Origin: Planctomycetota bacterium
Lineage (GTDB): Bacteria; Planctomycetota; UBA8742; UBA2392
Direction of reading: 5' to 3'
Length of the DNA stretch: 64,000 nt
Assembly (NCBI GenBank): GCA_027493625.1
Contig: JAOSKM010000003.1
Span: 124,001 to 188,000 of the forward strand
In this document: positions 1 to 8,433 of the stretch, in pieces
How the letters are laid out: each line of letters starts with the position of its first letter
Numbering within the stretch: the first letter of the stretch is position 1
Notes under the pieces: generated by a model
Seen by the model: only the letters and a program-made list of their open reading frames with translations
Databases searched by the model: none
What the model was told of the DNA's origin: nothing
Position numbers and translations under genes: made by a program

Positions 1-819
<819 letters not shown>

Positions 820-841
820 GGCCACGCGGCCGAACCCCAAC

Positions 842-1110
842 GTAGGGACACGCTGCTGCGTGTCCCCGGCCGCACGCCAAGCACCCGGGACACGCGGCGG
901 CGTGTCCCTACGGCGTGTCCCCGGCCGCACGCCAAGCACCCGGGACACGCGGCAGCGTGTCCCTACGGCGTGTCCCCGGCCAACGGAGTGTCCTCGGCCG
1001 CACGCCAACCGCCCGGGACACGCGGCAGAACACCAAGGTAGGGACACGCGGCAGCGTGTCCCTACGGCCGATTGCCAGGCACCCGGGACACGCGGCAGCG
1101 TGTCCCTACG
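842..1110. repeat. REP-like palindrome array upstream of the transposase
   Basis: At least five copies of a palindrome built on GGGACACGC - 4 bases - GCGTGTCCC occur between the lpdA stop and the transposase gene, near 846, 890, 942, 1044 and 1085, with a degenerate half-unit near 1015. Units are often bounded by GTA and TACGG and separated by spacers resembling GCACCCGGGACACG. Each can fold into a 9-bp hairpin with a GGCA, GGCG or TGCT loop. Several short open frames through this array are artefacts of the repeat. The array occupies most of the 336-bp gap; I see no other gene there. Confidence 0.9.
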
Positions 1111-1155
1111 GAGAATCCCAACACTACGCATTTGTCGGTTGCTAGACTGCCGTCC

Positions 1156-1746
1156 ATGCGTTTGCACGACCGCCAAGCCATGCGTCGGATGCACTTTGAC
1201 TACGCATCGCGTGCGGCATACTTCATCACAATCTGCGAATCGAAGCGTCGGCAAGTCTTCAGCACGATTGATGAAGGCCTGCACTTGACGCCATTGGGCA
1301 AAATCATCGAGCAGGAGTGGCTGAGGACGGCGTCCTTGCGGAGTTACGTCGCGCTGGGTGAATTCGTGATCATGCCCAATCACTTCCACGGGATCCTGAA
1401 GATCATGCGCTCCGTCGCATCGAATCCGCGACCACGCAGGTTTGGCGAAGGCCGCACGGCGAGCGTGGCGTCAATCGTCGGGAACTTCAAGGCTGCGGTA
1501 ACCCGGCGCGCGCAACGGGAATTGCCGGGTGTGGATTGGGGCTGGCAACCGCGATTCTACGACCACGTCATCCGCGACGAGCACGGATACCTGCGGGTAG
1601 AGCAATACATCCAGGACAACCCACACACATGGGTGAGCGACAGGGACAATCCGCAGTCAACATCGGATGACCGATTCCATGAGTGGCTCGAAAGCCTGCC
1701 ACCGCCAAAGCCAGGTGATGTGATTGATCCCGGCAATCCGATGTAG
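1156..1746 (+). CDS. REP-associated tyrosine transposase (RAYT, IS200/IS605-like Y1 family)
   Basis: A 196-residue single-domain HUH nuclease. The HUH motif is MPNHFHGIL (residues about 74-82), and the candidate nucleophile tyrosine lies in the C-terminal helix GYLRVEQYIQDNP. The N-terminal YFITICES strand is typical of the family. I start at ATG 1156 (MRLHDRQAMRRMHF); a longer frame from 1072 would read through a REP unit, and ATG 1180 is an alternative. The gene is bracketed by REP palindromes on both sides, and further copies lie near 46.3 kb, as expected of RAYTs, which are thought to mobilise REP elements in trans. It appears intact and there are no IS inverted ends. Confidence 0.9.
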   Translation: MRLHDRQAMRRMHFDYASRAAYFITICESKRRQVFSTIDEGLHLTPLGKIIEQEWLRTASLRSYVALGEFVIMPNHFHGILKIMRSVASNPRPRRFGEGRTASVASIVGNFKAAVTRRAQRELPGVDWGWQPRFYDHVIRDEHGYLRVEQYIQDNPHTWVSDRDNPQSTSDDRFHEWLESLPPPKPGDVIDPGNPM

Positions 1747-1878
1747 GGACACGCGGCAGCGTGTCCCCGGCCACAGGCCAACCGCACGGGACACGCGGCG
1801 GAAAACCAAGGTAGGGACACGCGGCAGCGTGTCCCTACGGCCGATTGCCAGGCACCCGGGACACGCGGCGGCGTGTCC
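1744..1878. repeat. REP-like palindrome array downstream of the transposase
   Basis: Further GGGACACGC...GCGTGTCCC units lie at about 1747-1768, 1814-1835 and 1858-1879, plus a degenerate unit near 1790. The first begins in the transposase stop codon, and the last abuts the stop codon of the convergent sigma-factor gene, so it may also act as a bidirectional terminator hairpin. Confidence 0.88.
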
Positions 1879-3765
1879 CTACTGCGTGATCCGCGGGATG
1901 TAGATGTCGTAGGCGTCGAGCATCCTGGCTCGGTTGTCTTCCGTGATGGTTACGTAGTCGCGGATGGATTTCACCAGCCGGGCTGTGGCGCGGGCGGCAA
2001 TTAAACCCTGCTCGAAGGTGTAGAACCTGAGGTCGCTCTTCTTCACCGCGCCGCAGATTTCCGCCACGTCACTCTGCCAGGTGTCCAGCAGCGGGCTCAG
2101 CGCCGGCAGTTGGTCTTCCCCAATGCCGTACTGCTTCACCAGCGTTTCCTGCAGCTTGGCGCGGACTTCGCCGATGTCCGCGCCGGACAGAATCGGCGAG
2201 GTGTGAATCAGCATCAGCGTCGGGCAATACAGGTCCACGAACGCGACGTGCAGCCACTTGAGGTCCACCAGGTAATCGCGCTGCTCGGCGCTCAGCACGT
2301 CCCACACCGCGTCCACGAACACGCCCTTCAGCGCGTACTCGTCGGCCATCTTCTCGCAGCGCGGGGTGTTGGCGTCGTACTTCTTCTGCGCGGCCTCGTA
2401 GTCGCCTTCCCACTGCAGGCCCAGCTTCTCGATCTGCGCGCGCTGCTGCTCGGTCAGCGGCAGGCCCGCCAGCTTCAGCTCGCTGGCGACCAGGTTGCTG
2501 TGGCTGATCGGGTGGGTCAGCTCGCCGTTGTGCTTGGCCCAGCTCGGCAGCACCTTGAGAGTCTTGTACTCGTACTTCCGCATGATCTCGGTGTTCTGCT
2601 GCAGCCTGATGTACAGCTCGTCGGGCACCTGCTCGCCGCCCACCTGCTTCTCGCGGATCTGCCTCAGGGTGCTGATCACCTCGTGCGATGCGGCCGCCAG
2701 CTCTTTCCAGTTCGAGCCGGTCACGCCCTCGATCTGCCCGTGCTTGCCGAAGGTAAAGGTCGGCCCGCGCTCGGCCTGCTCGAGGCGGATGGGCGCCAGC
2801 TCGGCCTCGAGCTTCTGGACTTCCGCGACGGCCGTGTCGCGCTCGGTTTCCAGCGTCTTCAGCCTGGCGCGCAGCTTGTCGGCTTCGTCGCGGGCTTTCT
2901 TCCCATCCGCACGAGCGGCATCCAACTCGGCGGCTGTGTCCTCTCCAGCCGCTGTCCGTTCCCGATTGGGCATTTGCAACGGACCGGCGTCTTCGCCGCC
3001 GGCGTCCATGGTCGGCGTCACGGAGACCTCCGGCCGCGGCGGCGGGTCCGAGATGCTTGAGGTGATGAGTGCCCCGCCGCCGAGGCCGATGCCCAGCGCC
3101 ACTACCATGCCCGCGATTGCCAGCGATTTCTTCATCAGTAGTGCTCCTGTCGCGACGCCGCCCGCCGCACCTTCGGTAATTGTCGCGAGCGCCGCCGCCT
3201 TCCACGCGGCCAGCGCCCCCTCCCACCCTCCGGGCGGAATGGCCAGTGGCGCGGCGGCCAGGCTCGCGAGCATGGTTTCGCCCTTGCCGCCCAGGCGCCC
3301 GCGCAGGCGCTCAAGCCCGCGCGAGACGTGGCTGCTGAGCGTCTTGACCGGCATGCCCAAAGCCTGTGCCGCCTCGGCGTGGGTCAAACCGTTGAGCTGC
3401 GTGAGCACGATCGCCTCGCGCTCGGCCTCGGGCAGGGTGTCCAGCGCGCCGCGCAGCTGCTCGGCGTTTTCGTTGCGCGTGGCCTGCGCGGCCGGGTCGG
3501 GCCCGGGGTCTGGCATGGCGTTCTCCTGCTCGGACGGCGTGGGCTTGTGCTTGCGCCGGGCGTTGCGGGCCTCGTTGATCACCACCTGGCGGAACCACGG
3601 CCAGGGGTCGTCGGCGGGGATCGCGCCGGGCTTGGCCGCGGCCACCACGAAGGCCTGCTGCACCACATCAAAGGCCTCGTGGGCGTCGCCCAGCCAGTGC
3701 AGGGCCACGCGCCAGGCGCGCTCGGCGCAGGTGTTGAAGCAGTTTTCCAGGCGTTCTCGCCCCAT
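1879..3765 (-). CDS. ECF sigma-70 family factor with transmembrane segment and long C-terminal extension
   Basis: 628 residues. Residues 1-70 carry sigma region 2 (LENCFNTCAERAWRVALHWL, DAHEAFDVVQQAF, DPWPWFRQVVINEARNA). Residues 105-160 carry region 4 (LPEAEREAIVLTQLNGLTHA then MPVKTLSSHVSRGLERLRGRL). An Ala/Gly-rich linker leads to one membrane segment at about 215-235 (SLAIAGMVVALGIGLGGGAL), a charged coiled coil at about 285-330, and roughly 300 residues I do not recognise. Ordinary ECF factors are about 180-200 residues; membrane-anchored C-terminal extensions occur in ECF groups of Planctomycetota. The extension may sense a surface signal, replacing a separate anti-sigma factor; that is inference. 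No anti-sigma gene is adjacent. Confidence 0.85.
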   Translation of the reverse strand: MGRERLENCFNTCAERAWRVALHWLGDAHEAFDVVQQAFVVAAAKPGAIPADDPWPWFRQVVINEARNARRKHKPTPSEQENAMPDPGPDPAAQATRNENAEQLRGALDTLPEAEREAIVLTQLNGLTHAEAAQALGMPVKTLSSHVSRGLERLRGRLGGKGETMLASLAAAPLAIPPGGWEGALAAWKAAALATITEGAAGGVATGALLMKKSLAIAGMVVALGIGLGGGALITSSISDPPPRPEVSVTPTMDAGGEDAGPLQMPNRERTAAGEDTAAELDAARADGKKARDEADKLRARLKTLETERDTAVAEVQKLEAELAPIRLEQAERGPTFTFGKHGQIEGVTGSNWKELAAASHEVISTLRQIREKQVGGEQVPDELYIRLQQNTEIMRKYEYKTLKVLPSWAKHNGELTHPISHSNLVASELKLAGLPLTEQQRAQIEKLGLQWEGDYEAAQKKYDANTPRCEKMADEYALKGVFVDAVWDVLSAEQRDYLVDLKWLHVAFVDLYCPTLMLIHTSPILSGADIGEVRAKLQETLVKQYGIGEDQLPALSPLLDTWQSDVAEICGAVKKSDLRFYTFEQGLIAARATARLVKSIRDYVTITEDNRARMLDAYDIYIPRITQ

Positions 3766-3812
3766 GTGCCGTCCTGCTGTTAACCGTAACGAGTCCCGAG
3801 CTTACCCGCAGG

Positions 3813-3854
3813 AAAATAAAGACCCCCGGCAATACGGGAGCATTGCCGAGGGTC
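3813..3854 (-). terminator. Rho-independent terminator downstream of cysK
   Basis: On the minus strand a hairpin (GACCC, CGGCAAT paired with ATTGCCG, GGGTC, loop about 8 nt) is followed by a T-rich tail read as TTTATTTTCC. It lies between the cysK stop and the sigma-factor start, so it would end cysK transcripts and insulate the sigma gene. Confidence 0.75.
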
Positions 3855-3916
3855 TCCGGGACATCTTTGACGGCCGCAACTGCCGCCTGCAACGTTCGCG
3901 GTGAGTACGTTGCCTG

Positions 3917-4867
3917 TTACGCCAGCGCCGTTGCCAGCTCGGGGGCGTTGGCCCACAACTCGTGGGTGCTGTAGCGCTCGCCGAAGTCGGGCACTATGAA
4001 CACCACGCTGCGCCCCTCGCCCAGCTCAGCGGCGACCTTCAGCGCCGCCCAGGCGATCGCGCCCGCGCTGACCCCGCTGAAGATGCCTTCTTCGCGGGCC
4101 AGACGACGCGAGGTTTCCAGCGCGTCCTGGTAGGTCACGTCGATCACACCGTCGTACACCTCGCGCTCCAGCACGCTCGGCACAAAATTCGCCCCGATGC
4201 CCTGGATCTTGTGCGGCCCCGCCTTGCCCCCCGTCAGCAGCGGGCTGTCCAGCGGCTCCACGGCGTACACCTTGATCTCAGGCCGTGCGGCCTTGAGCAC
4301 GCGGCCGGCGCCCGACACGGTACCGCCGGTGCCGACGCCCGCCACGAAGGCGTCGATCTCCGGCACCTGGCGCAGGATCTCGGGGCCGGTGGTGAGCCGG
4401 TGGATCAGCGGGTTGGCCGGGTTGTCGAACTGGCGCGCCTCCCAGTAATCGGGGTTGCCCTCCGCCAGCTCGCGCGCCTTCTGTACCGCGCCGCGCATGC
4501 CCTCGGATGCCGGGGTCAGCACCAGCTCGGCGCCCAGGGCTTTCAGGGTGTTGCGGCGCTCCACGGTCGCGCTCTCCGGCATGGCCAGGATGATGCGGTA
4601 GCCCTTGCTGGCCGCGATCATCGCCAGCCCGATGCCGGTGTTGCCCGAGGTGCCCTCGACGATCACGCTGCGGCCGGGGACCAGCTCGCCGCGCTGCTCG
4701 GCCTGCTCGATCATCGAGAGGGCGATGCGGTCCTTCACGGATGCGCCCGGGTTGAGGTACTCGAGCTTGGCCCACACCGTGGCGGCGCCCGGCGGCGTGA
4801 CGCGGTTGAGGCGCACGACCGGGGTGTCGCCGACCAGCTCATGGATGGAATTGACTCTGTTAGCCAT
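3917..4867 (-). CDS. cysK: Cysteine synthase (O-acetylserine sulfhydrylase)
   Basis: 316 residues, normal for the family. PLP-dependent beta-replacement that makes cysteine from O-acetylserine and sulfide. The PLP-lysine motif is NPGASVKDRIA (residues about 40-50), the phosphate/substrate loop is EGTSGNTGIGLA, the glycine loop is GVGTGGTVSGAGR, and the C-terminal PLP-contacting SGVSAGA is present. An upstream in-frame ATG at 4918 exists, but ATG 4867 (MANRVNSIHELVGDTP) is preceded by GGAGA at good spacing and matches the family N-terminus. Monocistronic, with its own terminator. CysM-type paralogues cannot be excluded. Confidence 0.93.
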   Translation of the reverse strand: MANRVNSIHELVGDTPVVRLNRVTPPGAATVWAKLEYLNPGASVKDRIALSMIEQAEQRGELVPGRSVIVEGTSGNTGIGLAMIAASKGYRIILAMPESATVERRNTLKALGAELVLTPASEGMRGAVQKARELAEGNPDYWEARQFDNPANPLIHRLTTGPEILRQVPEIDAFVAGVGTGGTVSGAGRVLKAARPEIKVYAVEPLDSPLLTGGKAGPHKIQGIGANFVPSVLEREVYDGVIDVTYQDALETSRRLAREEGIFSGVSAGAIAWAALKVAAELGEGRSVVFIVPDFGERYSTHELWANAPELATALA

Positions 4868-5147
4868 TACGTCTGTCTCCTGCCCCCGTGGGAATGAATC
4901 GGAGCAGCAGCCAGCCAACAGGGACCCGGGGAGTTGGTGCTGCTCCGGGCCCGATACGTGTGAAGAAGTATGCTGAGCGCCCGAAGACTACCGAGCGCAA
5001 CACATGCTGCCGAAGGCAGCGATTGAGGCGAAGATGTTGCGGAACGCGAACATTACATTGCCTGCAAGAAGCGGAGCAGGGTAGCATCCCGCCGGCGCAA
5101 AGGAAGCAGGAACTGCAGAAAACCGAACGCCCCGCACGCCGGCATCA
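4868..5147. other. Intergenic region between divergent cysK and lipoprotein genes
   Basis: Together with the motif at 5148 this is a 370-bp divergent intergenic stretch. Short frames here have no recognisable content. Apart from the cysK ribosome-binding site and the 27-bp motif I see no gene or RNA. Confidence 0.6.
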
Positions 5148-5174
5148 TCAAATAAGACTTGCGTATCCGAATAA
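5148..5174 (+). promoter_or_regulatory. Conserved 27-bp motif, copy 1 (upstream of kelch lipoprotein)
   Basis: AATAAGACT, four bases, then TATCCGAATAA. It is identical to the motif upstream of tnaA (21797-21823, opposite orientation) except for the four-base spacer and the three outermost 5' bases: 20 of 27 ungapped matches by eye. It ends 63 nt before the lipoprotein start codon. Likely binding site of an Rrf2-type regulator (inference from the two rrf2 genes in the island). Confidence 0.7.
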
Positions 5175-5237
5175 CTTTATGAAACTGCGCGTGAAGAGAC
5201 GAAGCCGCACCGAGATCGACCAGCCGAGGAGTGAGCC

Positions 5238-7466
5238 ATGAAATCCGCACTGACATGCCTGAGCCTTGCACTATTCGCGCTGCTGCTTGCCGCCTGCCCG
5301 GGATCCGGCGGCGCAGGCGGATCCTCCGGCGGCGCCGCGCCGGCGCCCGCCCCCACCATCTCCACCACCAGCCTGCCACGTGCCACGCGCGGCACCGCCT
5401 ACAGCGCCCAGCTGGACGCCACCACGCCGGCCGGCACCGGCGCCATCCTGTGGTCGCTGTCCCCGCAGTCTTCGCCGCTGCCCGGCGGACTGGTGCTGCA
5501 GGCCAGCGGCGCCCTGGTCGGCACGCCGTACGTCAGCGGGCTGTTCGAGATGCGCTTCCGCTGCGTCAACGATGAAGGCGGCGCCGCCGAGGTCGCACTC
5601 GACATCGTGATCTATGAACCCGCGGGATACACACACGCGCCCGACACTTGCGACACACCCGCCAACGACAGCTTTGCCACCGCCACCAACCTCGGCGCCC
5701 TCAGCGCTGCCGCCCCCATCGTGCAGCTGACGCCGCTCAGCGTGACGTCAAACCCGGCTGACCCCAACTACGATCCGCGCGACTACTTCTCGTTCACCAC
5801 CCCGCACACCGGGCGCATCCAGGTTGAGGTCTACTTCGACTCGTTCATCGGCAAGCTGCTCACCAACCTGGGCGGCCAGCACAACGGCGTGCCCGAGGAA
5901 ATCGTCAACGGCGTGGCGATCGCCGCCGGCGACGACTCGCGCATGGTGCTCGACGACGCGCCGGCCGGCACCTGGTACCTCAAGGTGGAAGCCCAGTACA
6001 AAAACACCACCTGGAACGCCAACGGCTACACCTTCCGCATTACCTTCAGCGACCTGACCGTCACGACCGACCTGCTGGAGCACGACCTGGTCCTGGGCGC
6101 CCTCAACACGCAGTTGCAGGCCGACCTGGCCGGCATGCCCGTCACGACCGGGACCTGGAGCCAGACCGCCGGCACGCTGCCCGCGGGCATCAGCCTCGCC
6201 CAGGACGGCACGCTCAGCGGTACGCCCACCCAGCAGGGCCTGTTCGACTTCAGCGTCAGCGTTGACGCCGGCGGGCTGCTGGCCGGGCGCGCCGTGCGCC
6301 TGCGCGTGTATGACTCAGCGGCCGGCGACTACTGGCAACGCTTCGGCGAACATCGCTACTACGACGCCGCCGCAGCCAACGGCGACGGCGCCTACCACGA
6401 GCATTACAGCGAGGCCACCGTGGTCGCGCCCCACCCCGCCTACGGCAGCGAAGGCGCCATCTATGTGATCGGCGGGCGCGTGGCCGACACCGTGAACACG
6501 GTGTACGTGTTCCATACCGCGCACCAGGCCAACCCGGACCTCGAGTACAAGCTGCAGGACATCGGTCGTCCGCTCAGCTCCGAGCGTCAATACCTGGGCG
6601 CGGTCTTCCTGCAGCACAGCTACGGCGGTTACATCTACGCAGTCGGCGGTGAGCTGTACTCCAACACCGCGCCCTCCAGCGGCGACTTCACCCGCGTGGT
6701 GGAGCGCATACAGGTGGCCGATGCCGCGGGCAACCCGCTGGCCGCCCCCGGCAGCTGGGAGACCCTGGCCGAGCTGCCCGATGACATCGCAGGCCGTGAC
6801 ATCAAGGGCTACGCCGAGGCGCTGGTGGTCGGCAGCGACACCGCGCTGGACGCCGACGACCGCATCTACCTGGTGGCGGGGCGCATGCAGGTGGAGGGCA
6901 GCGCCGGCAGCGGCAGCTATGTAAAGGAAGAGAACGCGGCGGTGCTGATGTACGAGGCGCCGACCAGCGCCGTGGGGCTGGGCGTGTGGTACCGCAAGGC
7001 GGACGTCGCGCCGTACACGCCGCGGCGCTTCCCTTCCGGCGGCATGATCGACGGTCGCATTTACATCGTGGGCGGCACGGGCTCAGCGGGGACGCTGGAC
7101 ACGGTCGAGATGTACCAGCCCGACCCGGCGGGGGCCAACGTTGCGCTGGCGACACTGGATTCGAGCAACTACCCGACGCTGGCCGAGCCCTGCTACTACG
7201 CGGCGTCTGCGGTGCACAACGGACGGCTGTACGTTCTGAACGGCTGGAAGTTCTCGGGCTTTTCGCCGGTGGGAACCAGCCGGCTGCAGTCGTTCACGCC
7301 CAACGCGGGCGGCGCGGGCGGCACGATGCAGCAGCTTGCGACGCCGGACAACCCGTCGGGCTACCACAGCGCGGTGTTCCATGACGGCGATTTGTGCTTC
7401 ATCACGGGCCGCGACTCGTTCGTGCAGACGCCGCATTACAGTCTGCGCTACACGCCGCAGCCTTGA
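5238..7466 (+). CDS. Lipoprotein with putative Ig-fold domains, pre-peptidase C-like domain and kelch-type propeller
   Basis: 742 residues. The N-terminus is a lipoprotein signal (LALFALLLAAC, lipobox Cys about 20) followed by a Gly/Pro-rich linker. A putative Ig domain follows (residues about 38-125, LPRATRGTAYSAQL...GLFEMRFRCVN), then a pre-peptidase C-terminal-like beta domain (about 140-275, DYFSFTTPHTGRIQVEVYF), a second Ig-like domain (about 285-360) and kelch-like blades (about 390-742) marked by IYVIGGRVAD, IYAVGGELY, IYLVAGRMQ, IYIVGGTGSAG and LYVLNGW. Probably a surface adhesion or scaffold protein; no catalytic motif seen. It has a 27-bp regulatory motif 63 nt upstream, which links it to the denitrification/aromatic regulon. 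Start ATG 5238 follows GAGGAG. Confidence 0.75.
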   Translation: MKSALTCLSLALFALLLAACPGSGGAGGSSGGAAPAPAPTISTTSLPRATRGTAYSAQLDATTPAGTGAILWSLSPQSSPLPGGLVLQASGALVGTPYVSGLFEMRFRCVNDEGGAAEVALDIVIYEPAGYTHAPDTCDTPANDSFATATNLGALSAAAPIVQLTPLSVTSNPADPNYDPRDYFSFTTPHTGRIQVEVYFDSFIGKLLTNLGGQHNGVPEEIVNGVAIAAGDDSRMVLDDAPAGTWYLKVEAQYKNTTWNANGYTFRITFSDLTVTTDLLEHDLVLGALNTQLQADLAGMPVTTGTWSQTAGTLPAGISLAQDGTLSGTPTQQGLFDFSVSVDAGGLLAGRAVRLRVYDSAAGDYWQRFGEHRYYDAAAANGDGAYHEHYSEATVVAPHPAYGSEGAIYVIGGRVADTVNTVYVFHTAHQANPDLEYKLQDIGRPLSSERQYLGAVFLQHSYGGYIYAVGGELYSNTAPSSGDFTRVVERIQVADAAGNPLAAPGSWETLAELPDDIAGRDIKGYAEALVVGSDTALDADDRIYLVAGRMQVEGSAGSGSYVKEENAAVLMYEAPTSAVGLGVWYRKADVAPYTPRRFPSGGMIDGRIYIVGGTGSAGTLDTVEMYQPDPAGANVALATLDSSNYPTLAEPCYYAASAVHNGRLYVLNGWKFSGFSPVGTSRLQSFTPNAGGAGGTMQQLATPDNPSGYHSAVFHDGDLCFITGRDSFVQTPHYSLRYTPQP

Positions 7467-7627
7467 GTCGTGGTGCGGTCATTCCGCAGCGGTATTGTCC
7501 TCTCTGCGGCGGTGAAGGAAGTGAAGTTTGATGTGTGTTGCTTGGACAAGAATCACGTCAAGTCGGCCTGATGCAAAGGTTTAGCGGGATCTGCTTGACG
7601 CCATGTAAACGGCGGGGTAATAAACGA
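7467..7627. other. Intergenic region before the NO-reductase operon
   Basis: 160 bp without a supported gene; together with the motif that follows it forms the leader and promoter region of the heme-copper operon. No clear terminator hairpin for the upstream lipoprotein gene was seen. Confidence 0.5.
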
Positions 7628-7654
7628 GATAAGAAGATTCAGATATCTGAATTG
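7628..7654 (+). promoter_or_regulatory. Conserved 27-bp motif, copy 2 (heme-copper/NO-reductase operon)
   Basis: GATAAGAAGATT, CAG, ATATCTGAATTG; 21 of 27 ungapped matches to the tnaA site by eye. Within it is a perfect 16-bp palindrome, ATTCAGATATCTGAAT, at 7637-7652. It lies directly against the ribosome-binding site (GGAGGG, 7654-7659) of the first gene, so a bound protein would block transcription start or elongation. Confidence 0.72.
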
Positions 7655-7667
7655 GAGGGAGCAAGCC

Positions 7668-7874
7668 ATGAGCGAGGAGCCGCAAGGCGCAAGCCAGGAG
7701 CCGGGCCAGCCCGAGGGGGACGCACCCGAGGACACCGGGCCGATTCACCCCCTGCAGAAGCTGCTGGACAACCCGTGGCTGCTGCTGGCGCTGGGATTTT
7801 TCGTGCCGTTCTTCTCCTACACCGTGTGGGGGTGGATCGAGCTGCTGATGGTCAAGCCGGCAGAGCTGCCGTAG
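7668..7874 (+). CDS. Small single-TM membrane protein, first gene of the heme-copper operon
   Basis: 68 residues. An acidic, proline-rich N-terminus (about 1-28) is followed by one hydrophobic helix (about 34-58, WLLLALGFFVPFFSYTVWGW). It lies 18 nt upstream of the CuA subunit gene with a strong ribosome-binding site. By position and size it is probably an accessory subunit of the heme-copper enzyme, comparable to the small helices that accompany ba3-type oxidases. I recognise no family motif. Confidence 0.7.
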   Translation: MSEEPQGASQEPGQPEGDAPEDTGPIHPLQKLLDNPWLLLALGFFVPFFSYTVWGWIELLMVKPAELP

Positions 7875-7892
7875 GCGGAAAGGCGACGAAAC

Positions 7893-8420
7893 ATGAGCAT
7901 TTTCAACCCACCGGCCAGATGGATCGAGGCGCCCCACGGTTACGAGCGCGTGTGGATGGGCATTGCCCTGGCGTGGTGCGTGGTGTTGTCCGTGGCGATG
8001 CCCTACTGGCACTTCACCGGCAAGCAGACCAGCGCGGGCGAGGCCTACACGGTTGAGCCCGGCCAGTTCGACGCGCGCGTAGCGCGCTTCGTTGCCGCCA
8101 ACCAGGTCGACACCCGTAACGGTCTGCCCGTGGTCCAGCCCCCTCCGGGCGGCGACATCTACCTGATCGGCAAGAGCTGGCAGTGGTACCCGATCCTGAA
8201 GCTCAAGAAGGGCATCGAGTACCGCCTGCACACCTCTTCGTTCGATTACCAGCACGGCTTCAGCCTGCTGCCCATGAACATGAATTTCCAGGTGCTGCCG
8301 GGCTACGACCACGTCATCACCTTCACGCCTGCCGAGGCGGGCGAGTTCAACATCATCTGCAACGAGTTCTGCGGCGCGGGACACCACGTGATGACAGGCC
8401 TGATCATCGTCGAGGAATAG
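7893..8420 (+). CDS. CuA-containing subunit II of a heme-copper NO reductase/oxidase
   Basis: 175 residues with one N-terminal membrane anchor (about 22-42) and a periplasmic cupredoxin domain. The CuA site is complete: the His in DYQHGF plus CNEFCGAGHHVM (Cys-x3-Cys-x3-His-x2-Met) near residues 158-169, so it should accept electrons from cytochrome c or a cupredoxin. The single TM helix and short length resemble B-type (ba3-like) subunit II. It sits between the small TM protein and subunit I with 13-18 nt gaps, so cotranscription is very likely. Because subunit I lacks the oxygen-reductase tyrosine, this is probably the electron-entry subunit of a CuA-type NO reductase (NorY-like). Confidence 0.88.
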   Translation: MSIFNPPARWIEAPHGYERVWMGIALAWCVVLSVAMPYWHFTGKQTSAGEAYTVEPGQFDARVARFVAANQVDTRNGLPVVQPPPGGDIYLIGKSWQWYPILKLKKGIEYRLHTSSFDYQHGFSLLPMNMNFQVLPGYDHVITFTPAEAGEFNIICNEFCGAGHHVMTGLIIVEE

Positions 8421-8433
8421 AGAAGGGGCGGCC

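Noticed and set aside
842..1110. CRISPR array or short coding genes in the palindrome region
   Set aside because: Units are palindromic with variable, related spacers and flank a RAYT, the signature of REP elements; frames through them just translate the repeat.
2495..3904. A 469-codon plus-strand frame across the sigma-factor gene (and similar long frames opposite bcr, serpin and cox genes)
   Set aside because: GC-rich coding DNA leaves long open shadows on the other strand; these have skewed Ala/Arg/Ser/His composition, no motif, and cover clear genes.
7535..8056. A 173-codon plus frame overlapping the start of the heme-copper operon
   Set aside because: It overlaps the small membrane protein and CuA subunit in another phase and has no homology-like motifs; the true genes have ribosome-binding sites and recognised domains.
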